Source: Trichopria drosophilae
Taxonomy: Eukaryota; Arthropoda; Insecta; Hymenoptera; Diapriidae
DNA: 64,000 nt
Direction: 5' to 3'
Assembly: GCA_030407085.1 (NCBI GenBank)
Contig: CM059585.1
Span: 118,339,001 to 118,403,000 of the forward strand
The notes below the pieces were generated by a model. The model worked only from the letters and a program-made list of their open reading frames with translations, ran no database searches and was not told the DNA's origin. A program made the translations under genes and the position numbers. This document shows positions 36,901 to 45,972 of the stretch, in pieces (the first letter of the stretch is position 1; every line of letters begins with the position of its first letter).

Positions 36901-39900
36901 TGTACGATGCTACCCAGCGGACATTTGACGATCCGCCTCTAAAAGCTTGTAAGATAGGCAAGAGTGCTAAGAAGAGTTCAAAACTTAAATCCAAGAGTAA
37001 GAAAATCGAGAACAATGACGTTAACATCGACAGACCGATCGATAATCCCGTCATTCCAGCAAAGTTGCGTACGTTGGATGTTTTCGCTGGATGCGGAGGT
37101 AAGTACAGATTTATGACTCGTAACAAAATCTCATTTGAATAATAAAGGAAAATAGTATTTTGGTTATTTTGCGTTCTAATAACTAAGATTATTTTCAGGT
37201 CTTTCGGAAGGTCTTCGTCAAGCCGGCGTAGCCGACAGCAGATGGGCTATCGAGCTCGATGAAGCGGCAGCTAACGCGTATCGACTCAATAATCCAGACG
37301 CTACCGTATTCTCTAGAGATTGCAATTCGTTACTCCAAAAAGTCATGAATGTAAGAAACACGTTTTTTACCACGTTTTTATTAACTCGTACTCTTGTCTG
37401 TCTGCCACGGATTCTGGCGTTAGAAAACTTCATCAGGATTCTCAACAATAAGGCTTTAACATAATTTTCAGATTCTAATAATTTTAATATATATTAAAAT
37501 TTATGATCAATAAAGCCTAATAATATAAATATTATTTTGTTGTATGTTTACATCACAGTAATTAATTGAAAACAATGAGATTTGAATTATTTTCATCTGT
37601 TCCGAAAACGGCTGTGATTGGTCCATCCGCTCGTGACGTCACGATACTACTAATTTTAAATTTATGTATTGCTATAACGTTATAAATTAGCTAAGAAAAT
37701 ATTTTGCGCACCGGCAAGATTCAGTTGTTTCGGATGCCCATGACCGTTTTGCAAACTTAACGTTTATAACGTTTATAATGAAAAACATTGTTCGACACAC
37801 GAATTCCGACGGGCGTTTTTTATTTTTATTTATTTTTTTTCGAAAATATCTACCTGTTCATTACTTAGGTACATTGAAATGATTCTCACAGCAATAATAA
37901 GTTATTTTTCATTCATTCCTGTACGTCGAGCTACTTGAAACCATGATTTCCGACGGTTCAAGTCCCTTGGCACGTGAATGAAAATTTTGTCAGGCGCATT
38001 TTTATTTGTATTTTTGCACAAAGCCACAAAACAACACTTGTACTTACTCAAATCGTGATTTTTTCCAATAAATAATTCAAATCTGACGACTTTGTAAGAC
38101 CGTTAACGTCAATTACCTTTAAAAAACGGAGCAAACTAGTAGTCACTCACCGTTTCGGAAGACATCGTCAACACTCGGCGGTTTCCGGAGCTTTTTCGGA
38201 GCAGTTACGTTATCCGATATTTTAATCATCATTTTCACCTATTTTTTGTTATTATTAAAAAAAAAAAAAAATTTTTAGTAGTATAAAGTGTTGTAATTGT
38301 AGTCCAGGAACCGTAATATTAATTAAAAAAATAAAAAACTGGCCAACACGGTTCAAACCTATTGGTTGATAAAAGGACCAAACAGGTCTTTTTATTTCAC
38401 GCCCAACGTTTCGACCACTCTTGGAGGTCCTCCTTAGGGGCATCTATTAATAGATACATAGAAAAAAACAACAACAAAATATAACACACGAAAAAAATAT
38501 GAACAAAAATATAAATTAAGGACATTTTCACTCATTACAATAAAATAATCATAAAACAAACAACACGCACCTGACATGAGTAACTGTACGTCGTATACTA
38601 AATTTGTGACAGAGATTACACTGACTTGTAAACACACACACACACGCTCTTAGACTCGCAGTACAAACATAATACATAATTAAATGTGTCAATCCTATAT
38701 ATACAAATTCGTTATTTTTTAATTCTAGTAGTATAACATTACATTTACTATCGATTGAACATATTTAAAAATATTATGTTAAAGCCTTATTCTAGACGGT
38801 GTAAGCCACCAGAGGCGCCTGTCATCTAAAACCACTCGCATATTCTTTTCATTTTGAAACTGCTCTTTTCAGATTGTTTATAAATGTAATAATTTAAAAT
38901 CGATTGTAAAATTTGACCTATTCACTGTCCGACACTAATGTTGCCTTTGACAAGCGAAGTATTTTTTCGTGCTGAAAACGACGGCGCTAACAGAATTTTG
39001 CTATCTCGTCACATTTTGGAGAAAAATTGGGTTAAACGTGTCAAAAACGTGTAGTAAAACATGTATAATTGTCGGATTTAGGGTGAAACAATGGACGGTG
39101 TCCAGCGATTGCCCCAGAAAGGTGATGTCGAACTCTTGTGCGGCGGACCGCCCTGCCAGGGATTCAGCGGCATGAATCGATTCAACCAACGAGCATATTC
39201 TCTGTTTAAGAATTCCCTCGTAGTGTCGTACTTGTCGTATTGCGATTACTACAGACCTCGATTTTTCATTATGGAAAACGTCAGGAATTTCGTGTCCTTC
39301 CGAAACGGATTGGTACTTAAGTTGACTTTACGATGTCTGGTACGTATGGGTTATCAGTGCACATTCGGCGTCCTGCAGGCTGGGAGCTACGGTGTGCCTC
39401 AAACTAGACGAAGGTACGTTTTAATTCCCACAATTTCAACATAGATTAGATTTTGTATAATTAATGGCGTTCTTTACGTAGGATGATTCTTTTGGCTGCT
39501 GCACCCGGGGAAGTCCTTCCGCAGTATCCGAGTCCCCTACATGTTTTTAGCAAATCGGCAAGACAATTGAGCGTGGTGATAGATAACAAGAAGGTATGTA
39601 ATATAATTTATTTCAATTTTTAGTAGATACTTAACGACTTTTTGTTTAGTACATGCAAAACTACACTTGGACTAATTCAGCGCCGTACAGATCCATTAAC
39701 GTGAGAGACGCTCTGTCGGATTTACCCAGCATCATGGGAGGGAAGAACGAAGATGTAATGCGTTACGTCGCGGAACCTATATCACATTTCCAAAGATTGG
39801 TACGTAATAAAAGTGAAATTTGGTTATCGTACGAAGAATTTTTGATAAATTATTTCAATAGGTGAGACGAGGTCAACCCGACAGACTTCTTCAGGATCAT

Positions 39901-42638
39901 ATTTCGAAGGATCTGGGTCCACTGGTAGAGGCTCGAATGGCACATATACCAATTGCGTCTGGATCGGATTGGAGAGACTTACCAAATATTGTTATTCGTT
40001 TGAGTGACGGATCGACAACCAATAAACTGTACGCATCAATTCATATTGATATTTATTGCATAGTTTTCATGTAGCCTACAATTTGTATTTGCAATTGCAG
40101 GAAGTATAATTGGGATGACAAGAAAGCTGGAACCAGTTCGACGGGTGCATTTAGAGGTGTTTGTCAGTGCTGCACCGGAAAAGATTGTACTCCTCAGGAT
40201 CGGCAAGAAAATACATTAATTCCTTGGTGCTTGCCGCATACTGGAAACCGACACAATCATTGGGCTGGTCTGTACGGCAGGATAGAATGGGATGGATTTT
40301 TCAGCACTACCATTACTAATCCTGAGCCGATGGGTAAACAGGTAAGAATAATAAAAGTGATTAAGTTGATAAGGTCAATAGAATATGCGGCCCTATCGAA
40401 AAAATCGACGTAGGAAATGACGTCGAAAATGGCGTCGGAATCGACGTCGTTTCTGGTTCCATATTAATTTATTACACTCTTATTTATGGCGTCGTTTTGG
40501 ACGTTATATCTAAAACGACGTCATAAATAAATTATGTATAAATGAAAAAAAAATAGAACCGGAAACGATGTCGAATACGTCAAAATCGACGTCGGGAATG
40601 ACGTCAGAGGAGATTTTAGAATCGATCCCAAATTCAGGTTTTATTTGCGACATCGTATTCGACGTCTAATCCGATGTCGATTCCGACGCCATTTCCTACG
40701 TCGATTTTTTCATTATAGGGACCGTACGAACTAAAAATTTTAAAATGTAGCCTGAGAGTAGAAAAAAAATAACCAATTGGATAAACATTTTTAATTTAAA
40801 TAGAGTTACAGTACTTTGAGAAATCATTTAAATACAGAGTAATTATAGATTACATCTTAGGGAGGTATACGTCGTAGAGATGAGATGTGTTGTGAAGGTA
40901 GGAGATAAAATATCAAGGGAATTCTGGGTAGAGAAGGGGGTAAGACAAGGCAGCCCGATGAGTCCGACCCTGTTTAACATATATTTGGCGGATATTGAAT
41001 AGGAGTTGAAGAAAGGAAGGGGAGGAATTAGGGTAGGAAATGATCGGATAAGGTCAATAGAATATGCGGATGATATTGTGTTGCTGGCAGAGGAAGAGGA
41101 AGGATTAAGAGACATGATAAGGGGAGTAAAAAGATATATGGAAGGAAAAAAGCTCGAATTGAGTGTGGAGAAATCAAAAGTGTAAAAATAAGGGAGGGAG
41201 GGAGAAGGAAAGATTTTGATGGTGGGGAAGAGAAAGAATAGAAGAAGTGAAGGAATACAAATATTTAGGGTACAGTGTCCCTCCCCTTATTTTAACTTTT
41301 CGAGTCAAGGAAGATGGCGGCTTCTTCCCTTATTTTACCGCTTCTCCTTATCCCCACCACTGGCAGTATGAGAGAATAAAAACAGAGAGAGGAGAAATAG
41401 TGATGTCCTTCTTCACCTGTATGTACAAGCGCAAACAACAGTCCGCACTCTTTTAAACACTTTCAAATGGCGAATGGTGGGGGAACTCACGAGGGGAAGA
41501 AGTTAACATAAAGGACGAAAAAAAATTAAAATAAAGGACGCAGTTAAAATAAGAGGAGTTAAAACAAGGGGAGTGCCACTGTATGTGGTAACTAGGCATG
41601 GAGGGGAAAAAGAACATGTGAGAGAAAGGGTGAGAAAAGCTAGGGCGACAATGGGATGGGTATGGAGCTACGGAGAGAGGAAATTTAAAGGGGATGTAAG
41701 GTGGAGGTTAAAACTGTTTGACAGTATAGTGAAAGGGATTTTATTTTATGGAGTGGAGATATGGGGATACAAAGAATGGAAGGAGGTGGAAGGGCTCCAA
41801 AAAAAAATACCTCAAGTGGATTTTAGGGCTGGAAAGAGTAACACCGGGGTATGTAGTGAGAGAAGAGTTGAAAAGAAATAAATTGAGGGTGGAAATGGGA
41901 TGGAGGGCGGGAAGGTTTGAGGAAAAACTGGAGAAAGGAGGAGGAGGGGAGTTGGGTTTGAAATGCATGTTGGAGAAGATGAAAGAGAGAATAATAGGAG
42001 TGAATGGACGAGAGAGAGTGTTGAGAGGGGGAATTATTTATGGTGAGGAGTTATGAGTGAGGAAGCTTTGAATGAATGGGAGCGTTTGAGGGAAAGAGAT
42101 ATAGAAGTGGATGAACAAGAGAGAGGGGAGAAAGTGAGAGGGTCTAGGTCATGTGTGAGTTATGAAAGGGTGAGTTGGGTACCAACGTATGTACGAATCT
42201 GTAAGAGAAATGAGGGGAAAAGATTGGTGAGAATAGCGAGGTGGAGATGCGGGAACGAGGAGAGGGGAAATAGGTACTGGATGGAGGAGGACGAGAGAAA
42301 GTGCAGATTATGCGAGAGGGAGAGAGATAGAATGTCGAACATTTAAGAAACAACGGCGAGTATGTGAGGGAGAAAGGAGAAAGAGGTATGGATGTATTAA
42401 ATGAGGATGGTAGGGGAATTGGATGGATGGAGATGATAGAACTAGTAAGAAGAGAGAGAGAGAGTGTAAATGATTAAGTAATTGATATGTTTGTTTTTAT
42501 TCATGTGTTGTGTAACCGTGGTAAATGCAATGTGGAATCAAGTTTTGTATAAAGGAAGTCCTATGTAAGCACATTATTGTGAAGGCATAATAAATATCTA
42601 TCTATCTATAGATTACATCTTTCTTTTTTTTCTTGTTT

Positions 42639-42673
<35 letters not shown>

Positions 42674-44316
42674 TGATTTCAAAAAATTGAGGGTGGAAAT
42701 GGGATGGAGGCGGGAAGGTTTGAGGACAAATTGGAGAAAGGAGGGGACTTGGGTTTGAAATGCATGTTGGAGAAAAAGGAAGGATGAAAGAGAGAATAAT
42801 AGGAGTGAATGGACAAGAGAGAGTGTTGAGAGGGGGAATTATTTATGGAGAGGAGGTATGAGTGAGGAAGCTTTGAATAAATGGGAGCGTTTGAGGGAAA
42901 GAGATATAGAAGTGGATGAACAAGAGAGAGGGGAGAAAGTGAGAGCGTCTAGGTCATGTGTGAGTTATGAAAGGTTGAGTTGGGTACCAACGTATGTACG
43001 AATCTGTAAGAGAAATGAGGGGAAAAGATTGGTGAGAATAGCGAGGTGGAGATGCGGGAACGAGGAGAGGGGAAATAGGTACTGGATGGAGGAGGACGAG
43101 AGAAAGTGCAGATTGTGCGAGAGGGAGAGAGAGAAAGGAGAAAGAGGTATGGATGTATTAAATGAGGATGGTAGGGGAATTGGATGGATGGAGATGATAG
43201 AACTAGTAAGAAGAGAGAGAGAGAGAGAGTTTGTGTGTAAATGATTAAGTAATTGTTTGTTTGATTCATGTGTTGTGTAACCCCGGTAAATGCAATACAA
43301 ATCTAAGTAGTGGGGGAGGGTGGAAAATTAGAATAAGGGAAGAAGGCTGCCATCTTGCCTAACTGGACAAATTAGAATAAGGGAAGGACTACTGTAGTAG
43401 CTCTTCCGATCTACAATCTTCTTACAATTATGGGTTATCACATTACCGAGTGTCTTACTTCTAGTATTAATTTTATTTTCTGTAACATTAAACTCCTTAT
43501 TGATTATACAATGGACAGTTGATCTGAGATAGAATAGTTTTCGAATTGTTAAGACTTTCATATCAACGAATGATTCGGAAGGAAAATATGGGTCTTTAAA
43601 ATATATAATTTTTATAACTGTTTTGTAAAGTTTGCAGTTTCCTAATTATATTATCATAAGCTCCTCCAATAATTCCATAAGTCATTATCGTAATCTTCAA
43701 TACTATGTTAAATAACTTTGGAATAATTTGTGTACAACGCTTCTAATTCCATATTATATAATTAACGACAGAAAGTAATAACAAAAGTAACGACAAAATT
43801 CTTTATTCGTTACTGGTAATTAGTAACACATTACTATTACTCATACAAAATCCTATGTTCATCTTTATACCATCTTTGTGTTTTCAATCGAAAACTAAAA
43901 AATATGTTCATTTTTATATTATTATCTTTAGTTAATTGACCTGTAACACCGAGAATTATTAATTATTATTTAATTTAAAATTAAAACGGTCGAGAAAATA
44001 TTGTCGTTATAATTTTCAACAATTACTGAACAATGTTGCTCAATTCGATACAAAGTACCGCACCCTGCATAAAGCATAACTTTCGCAAATGTTTTAGGGT
44101 CGAGTCTTGCACCCCGAACAAACGAGGGTAGTCAGCGTTAGAGAATGCGCAAGATCTCAGGGTTTCCCAGACAGTTTCCGATTCTACGGCTCCATTCAAG
44201 ACAAGCATCGCCAAGTGGGAAATGCTGTACCACCTCCATTAGCCGCTGCCATCGGATTCGAAATCAGGAAGGCGATCGGACAGCAAGAAAATAAAGAGAA
44301 CAACGACAAACCTTGA
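24438..44316 (+). CDS. Dnmt1: Maintenance DNA (cytosine-5)-methyltransferase DNMT1
   Basis: The enzyme copies CpG methylation to the new strand after replication in the nucleus. Eleven coding exons join in frame: 24438-24967, 34676-35039, 35096-36722, 36781-37098, 37199-37350, 39082-39413, 39482-39593, 39650-39799, 39862-40028, 40101-40341, 44098-44316; 4212 nt, 1403 aa. Domains in order are a PIP box (residues 41-48), RFTS (about 115-400), CXXC zinc finger (429-474), an acidic linker (478-493), BAH1 (about 525-650), BAH2 (about 713-880), a Lys/Ser linker (899-917) and the catalytic domain (about 935-1395). Key residues present are DVFAGCGG 940-947, catalytic Cys1022 in PPCQ, ENV 1062-1064, QTRRR 1104-1108 and GNAVPPPL 1372-1379. 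The mammalian N-terminal DMAP1-binding region is missing. No stop or frameshift is seen. Introns 1, 5 and 10 are long; 1 and 10 are loaded with mobile elements. Confidence 0.98.
25403..25594. mobile_element. Small MITE with 27-bp inverted ends
   Basis: TGACGCTGAAGCTAGCAGCA (25406-25425, continuing GATTCG) is repeated inverted as CGAATCTGCTGCTAGCTTCA (25566-25585, continuing GTGTCAT). About 130 bp of non-coding sequence lies between. No transposase is present. Confidence 0.65.
25606..25957. mobile_element. MITE with CACAGAAA ends and palindromic body
   Basis: The ends CACAGAAA...GTCTTAAAATT and AATTTTAAGACTTTCTGTG are inverted complements. Inside, 'cactgtaaaacgcttaatttcagcc' pairs with the inverted right half 'ttaagccttttacagtg', so most of the 352 bp folds back. 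The inverted copy at the other end of the large duplication (29817-30120) is cut off at 30120. Confidence 0.7.
26290..26803 (+). pseudogene. LINE 3' end, left arm copy
   Basis: The frame beginning [20 protein letters not shown] resembles the C-terminal tail of Jockey-type ORF2 proteins: a YASY-like region, then [10 protein letters not shown], then [17 protein letters not shown]. It is followed by a short 3' UTR with 'aaagggaaaatcccgtc' and an AAAT/AATA repeat tail (about 26780-26803). The rest of the ORF is absent, so it is 5'-truncated. Confidence 0.7.
26890..27350. repeat. 121-bp repeat units, left arm
   Basis: Units contain GATTACGAATCTGACCTCAG, then 'caaaattcaaaatggcggatccaatatgg'. Successive GATTAC starts at 26925 and 27046 are 121 bp apart. 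Further units follow inverted (about 27150-27350), so the cluster is itself a palindrome. The sequence is open in several frames and gives repetitive shadow peptides. Confidence 0.8.
28560..28910. repeat. 121-bp repeat units, right arm
   Basis: Inverted counterpart of 26890-27350 with one unit fewer. That difference explains why the pairing sum of the two arms shifts by about 120 between the outer and inner parts of the duplication. Confidence 0.8.
28963..29480 (-). pseudogene. LINE 3' end, right arm copy
   Basis: An inverted copy of the 26290-26803 fragment, with the same 114 codons and the same ATTT-repeat tail. Its conservation reflects the inverted duplication, not selection on the protein. 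Confidence 0.7.
30720..31480 (+). mobile_element. Truncated Penelope-like element with terminal repeat and GIY-YIG end
   Basis: The frame 30969-31337 contains [40 protein letters not shown] and [15 protein letters not shown], the Penelope GIY-YIG endonuclease C terminus; the stop is at 31335-31337. Upstream (30720-30990) is the terminal sequence shared with 11440-11890, ending in the 'acatttcgaacctcttggg...tcttcaggag' motif. Endonuclease joined directly to the terminal repeat, with no reverse transcriptase, is the usual 5'-truncated tandem form of these elements. Confidence 0.8.
30945..30989 (-). ncRNA. Hammerhead-like ribozyme motif of Penelope terminus
   Basis: On the minus strand the order is stem I GACUC, core CUGAAGA, a GGACC...GGUUC stem II, core GAAA, then UGUU and the closing GAGUC, which pairs fully with GACUC. 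This matches CUGANGA/GAAA of hammerhead ribozymes, reported from Penelope-like elements. One extra G lies between the core and stem II and stem III is minimal, so activity is uncertain. Confidence 0.45.
33737..34387. mobile_element. Palindromic TTAA-flanked MITE (piggyBac-like ends)
   Basis: Exact TTAA flanks occur at 33733-33736 and 34388-34391. The ends GGTAGTTAGACCCCA and TGGGGTCCAGCTACC are inverted complements with two mismatches. The whole 651 bp folds back around about 34062, for example 'gattctctacaacttcaccgaat' with 'attcggtgaagttgtagagaatc'. TTAA targets are the piggyBac hallmark. It lies 288 bp before Dnmt1 exon 2. The 64-codon frame inside is an arm shadow. Confidence 0.85.
34676..35039 (+). 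CDS. Dnmt1: Dnmt1 exon 2: RFTS domain
   Basis: Residues 177-298: [39 protein letters not shown] and [14 protein letters not shown] match the replication-foci targeting domain that docks on ubiquitinated histone H3 through UHRF1. It ends in phase 0 at CAG|GTAAGA. Confidence 0.95.
35096..36722 (+). CDS. Dnmt1: Dnmt1 exon 3: RFTS end, CXXC, BAH1, BAH2
   Basis: Residues 299-841. The CXXC finger keeps all eight zinc cysteines (433, 436, 439, 444, 447, 450, 466, 471) and KFGG at 455-458, so it should bind unmethylated CpG. The acidic [14 protein letters not shown] stretch after it matches the autoinhibitory linker. BAH1 starts near [11 protein letters not shown]2 starts near [10 protein letters not shown] and includes [11 protein letters not shown] and [11 protein letters not shown]. 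Donor AAC|GTAAGT, phase 1. Confidence 0.95.
36781..37350 (+). CDS. Dnmt1: Dnmt1 exons 4 and 5: BAH2 end, linker, SAM motif I
   Basis: Exon 4 (36781-37098) finishes BAH2 with [16 protein letters not shown] and GPNRFYF. It carries a Lys/Ser linker in place of the vertebrate Gly-Lys repeat and ends inside DVFAGCGG. Exon 5 (37199-37350) continues LSEGLRQAG and [18 protein letters not shown] with the acidic SAM-binding residue of motif II, ending NSLLQKVMN. The short intron 4 is 37099-37198. Confidence 0.95.
37351..39081. other. Dnmt1 intron 5
   Basis: A 1.7-kb intron, donor GTAAGA and acceptor TTTAG. It holds a degenerate Penelope-like terminus at about 38270-38460 and a short CA repeat near 38632-38645. 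No coding signal was seen elsewhere. Confidence 0.7.
38270..38460. repeat. Degenerate Penelope-like terminal motif
   Basis: 'cacgcccaacgtttcgaccactcttggaggtcctccttaggggc' read on the minus strand gives GCCCC, CUAAGGA, GGACC...GGUC, GAAA, CGUU and GGGC. This has the same layout as the motif at 30945-30989, with one core base changed (CUGANGA to CUAAGGA). No endonuclease sequence was found beside it. Confidence 0.5.
39082..39413 (+). CDS. Dnmt1: Dnmt1 exon 6: catalytic PCQ and ENV motifs
   Basis: Residues 998-1108. It starts [17 protein letters not shown] and contains [15 protein letters not shown] with nucleophile Cys1022, then [20 protein letters not shown] with motif VI ENV, then [15 protein letters not shown] with motif VIII. 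Every residue expected for catalysis is present. Confidence 0.96.
39482..39799 (+). CDS. Dnmt1: Dnmt1 exons 7 and 8: start of target recognition domain
   Basis: Exon 7 (39482-39593) reads [20 protein letters not shown] and [11 protein letters not shown]. Exon 8 (39650-39799) reads [20 protein letters not shown] and ends FQRL at a GTACGT donor. Both are in phase 0 at their 3' ends. The intervening intron is 56 bp. Confidence 0.94.
39862..40341 (+). CDS. Dnmt1: Dnmt1 exons 9 and 10: target recognition domain
   Basis: Exon 9 (39862-40028) reads [20 protein letters not shown]. Exon 10 (40101-40341) has the Cys-rich CQCCTGKDC patch that binds zinc in the TRD, then [20 protein letters not shown] and [18 protein letters not shown]. 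These are the most conserved DNMT1 family segments. Donor CAG|GTAAGA. Confidence 0.96.
40391..40722. mobile_element. Fold-back MITE rich in GACGTC-like motifs
   Basis: The ends 'gccctat..gaaaaaatcgacgtagg' and 'cctacgtcgattttttcattataggg' are inverted complements. The body repeats phrases such as GACGTCG, GGCGTCG and GATGTCG and folds on itself. No protein is encoded. It begins immediately after a 23-bp scrap of LINE sequence (40369-40391). Confidence 0.75.
40859..42604 (+). pseudogene. 5'-truncated LINE with 15-bp target duplication
   Basis: TATAGATTACATCTT occurs at 40844-40858 and again at 42605-42619, bounding the element. Frames encode a reverse transcriptase 3' half: [42 protein letters not shown], then a MITE, then [55 protein letters not shown] and a C-terminal zinc-like CRLCER segment. 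The tail ends 'aataaatatctatctatc'. In-frame stops and small frameshifts mark it as dead. Confidence 0.88.
41273..41581. mobile_element. MITE nested in the LINE (CAGTG...CACTG, TA target)
   Basis: The element begins CAGTGTCCCTCCCCTTATTT and ends with its near inverted complement, AACAAGGGGAGTGCCACTG. TA flanks both sides (41271-41272 and 41582-41583). Removing the 309 bp and one TA restores the host frame [13 protein letters not shown]. It is related to the fragments at 14610 and 43305. Ends and TA target suggest a pogo/Tigger-like family. Confidence 0.9.
42640..42671. repeat. AT dinucleotide microsatellite
   Basis: A run of alternating AT after a T-rich stretch, just downstream of the first LINE's target duplication. 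Confidence 0.9.
42675..43300 (+). pseudogene. Second copy of the same LINE, 3' end only
   Basis: It starts within 'ttgagggtggaaatgggatggagg', homologous to 41882 onwards, and repeats the C-terminal region: [20 protein letters not shown], then [20 protein letters not shown]. It keeps a [20 protein letters not shown] tail that copy 1 carries in another frame. Sequence is about 95% like copy 1 by eye. Confidence 0.85.
43305..43396. mobile_element. MITE fragment, CAGTAG family right end
   Basis: Ends 'aattagaataagggaaggactactg' followed by TA, and includes the internal 'gctgccatcttgcc' phrase seen in the 41273 copy (gatggcggc). The left end is degraded. Confidence 0.6.
44098..44316 (+). CDS. Dnmt1: Dnmt1 exon 11: motifs IX-X and stop
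   Basis: Residues 1332-1403: [27 protein letters not shown] and [20 protein letters not shown] complete the SAM pocket. A short charged tail then ends NDKP before TGA. Length and C terminus agree with other DNMT1 proteins. Confidence 0.96.
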   Translation, partial: GRVLHPEQTRVVSVRECARSQGFPDSFRFYGSIQDKHRQVGNAVPPPLAAAIGFEIRKAIGQQENKENNDKP

Positions 44317-44670
44317 GATGCATCTTCAATTACCTGTGAACACGTACAAAATTCTCCACCGTCAATGATCTCCATTTACAGTTTCAAATCGTAATCACAT
44401 TTGTGGAGCGACGGTTAAGATTTAATTAATGTTATATCAGATTTTAAGATCACAGTACGATGAAAATGAACGATAGTTGATAACATTAGTTGTAACTTAT
44501 GTACTTTTGTACGAAACTTATTTTCCTAACTCGATCGTTGTTTTTTATATCCGATTGACTGTAAATACGTCGATTTCGTTTTTCGTCATTTTTCGTTTTA
44601 GGTTCGATCATATATGTAATTTGTAAAGGTATATTAGATATATTTCTTTTTCATTTACCGGACAAATAAA
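44317..44670 (+). terminator. Dnmt1 3' UTR with poly(A) signal
   Basis: AATAAA at 44665-44670 is the first strong polyadenylation signal after the Dnmt1 stop codon. It is followed by a GT-containing stretch (actgttgtggtccggttt, about 44687) that could be the downstream element. Confidence 0.55.
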
Positions 44671-45029
44671 AAACGACAAGGACCGTTACTGTTGTGGTCC
44701 GGTTTATTATGTAAGTTTCTTTTTATCGACGCATCAACAATGAACAAAAATAAACGAGAATCTTTTAATTTTTCAACCAAACGAGTATGATTCAAGAATA
44801 ATCAACATTTCTCTTGCCCGAAACACACTTGACGCATCGGATAAAAGTTAAGGTAAGAATACATCTTTTTAGTTATTAATTATATTTAAACTTTTATTTA
44901 ACCACTTCAGTGGTAGCTGTTTAAACATAAAAAAGTGCCAGAAGTGGTACAGCCCTGTACTTAAGATATCGAAAAACGGTGAAACACGGGGTTCCATTTT
45001 TTCCTAAAATATATCATTTAACATTTAAT

Positions 45030-45480
45030 TAATCATTTTGGATCCACCATTTTGAATTTACAAAATCAGTCTTCAAATTCGTAATCAGCGACCCAAAAAA
45101 TTCCCGAGTACCAACTTTCATCAAAATCAAGTAAATTTTTTACATTTATGTCGGCCATCTTGGAACCGACATTTTGAATTTTCAAAATCTGATTTCAGAT
45201 TTATAATCAGCGGCCCCGAAAACCCCCGAGAACCCAGTTTCATAAAGTTTGGATAATTTTTCGCATTTCGGTCGGCCATCTTGGATCCGCCATTTTGAAT
45301 TTTCAAAATCTAACTTCAGATTCGTGATCAGCGAGCCCGAAAACCTCCGAGTAACAATTTTCAGCTGTTTTCCGTATAAAGAAAAATGTGCGCCGCACAT
45401 TTTAATAAATTTAGCAAATTTACAGCCGCCATATTGGATCCGCCATCTTGAATTTTCCCATTTTGACGACAGAATTGTAA
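45030..45480. repeat. Tandem 121-bp repeat array
   Basis: CATTTTGAATTT starts at 45048, 45170 and 45291, giving spacings of 122 and 121 bp. Each unit carries GGATCC-like, 'cagattcgtaatcagcg', 'cccgaaaacccccgag' and 'gtcggccatcttgga' blocks. Same family and same period as the units in Dnmt1 intron 1. The 93-codon frame across it is a repeat shadow. Confidence 0.85.
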
Positions 45481-45597
45481 AAGTTATTGCAAAATGTACA
45501 TATATGAGCCATTACCACGTTTGTCAATAATTTTTTTTTGTACATATACGATCCATTATCATTGAAGTGGTTAAATAAGAATAATAATGAAAAATTA

Positions 45598-45790
45598 GAA
45601 GTGTAATAAAAAATAATGAATAATAAAAGAAAATTTAAATAATAAAATTCAATAAGTTTACATTTCGACTCTATTTCGGGTCTTCTTCAGAAAGAGAGCG
45701 AAAAACTGGTGGAAATTGGCCATATTCATGTTTATTTCCAAGTGTTTTATTATTTAAATTTTCTTTTATTATTTATTATTAGACTTCTTA
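45598..45790. repeat. Hairpin element with Penelope-like motif in its loop
   Basis: The left arm 'aataataaaagaaaatttaaataataaaa' (about 45620-45648) pairs with 'ttttattatttaaattttcttttattatt' (45744-45772). The loop holds 'catttcgactctatttcgggtcttcttcag' (45661-45690), which on the minus strand reads CUGAAGA, AGAC...GUC, GAAA. The layout repeats that of the palindrome at 11377-12255. Confidence 0.6.
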
Positions 45791-45972
45791 TTTTTTATTA
45801 TTATTGTTATTTTTATAACAGATCATTATAAGACCAAAACTGTAAATTTTATTTTTCAATGGTCGATACTAAAAAAATTTGTTTAAATGTAAAAAAATAG
45901 TTATTAGAACCAAGGAAAGTAATATTTTCAAATGAATTTTACGATTGGATGAAATCTTCATGTTGGGGTATG

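Larger units (their letters stand above)
40342..44097. other. Dnmt1 intron 10 (3.8 kb), repeat-filled
   Basis: Contains a fold-back element (40391-40722), a 5'-truncated LINE with a nested MITE (40859-42604), an AT microsatellite, a second LINE copy and a MITE end. The stretch 43400-44090 shows nothing recognisable before the acceptor TTTTAG. Confidence 0.85.
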
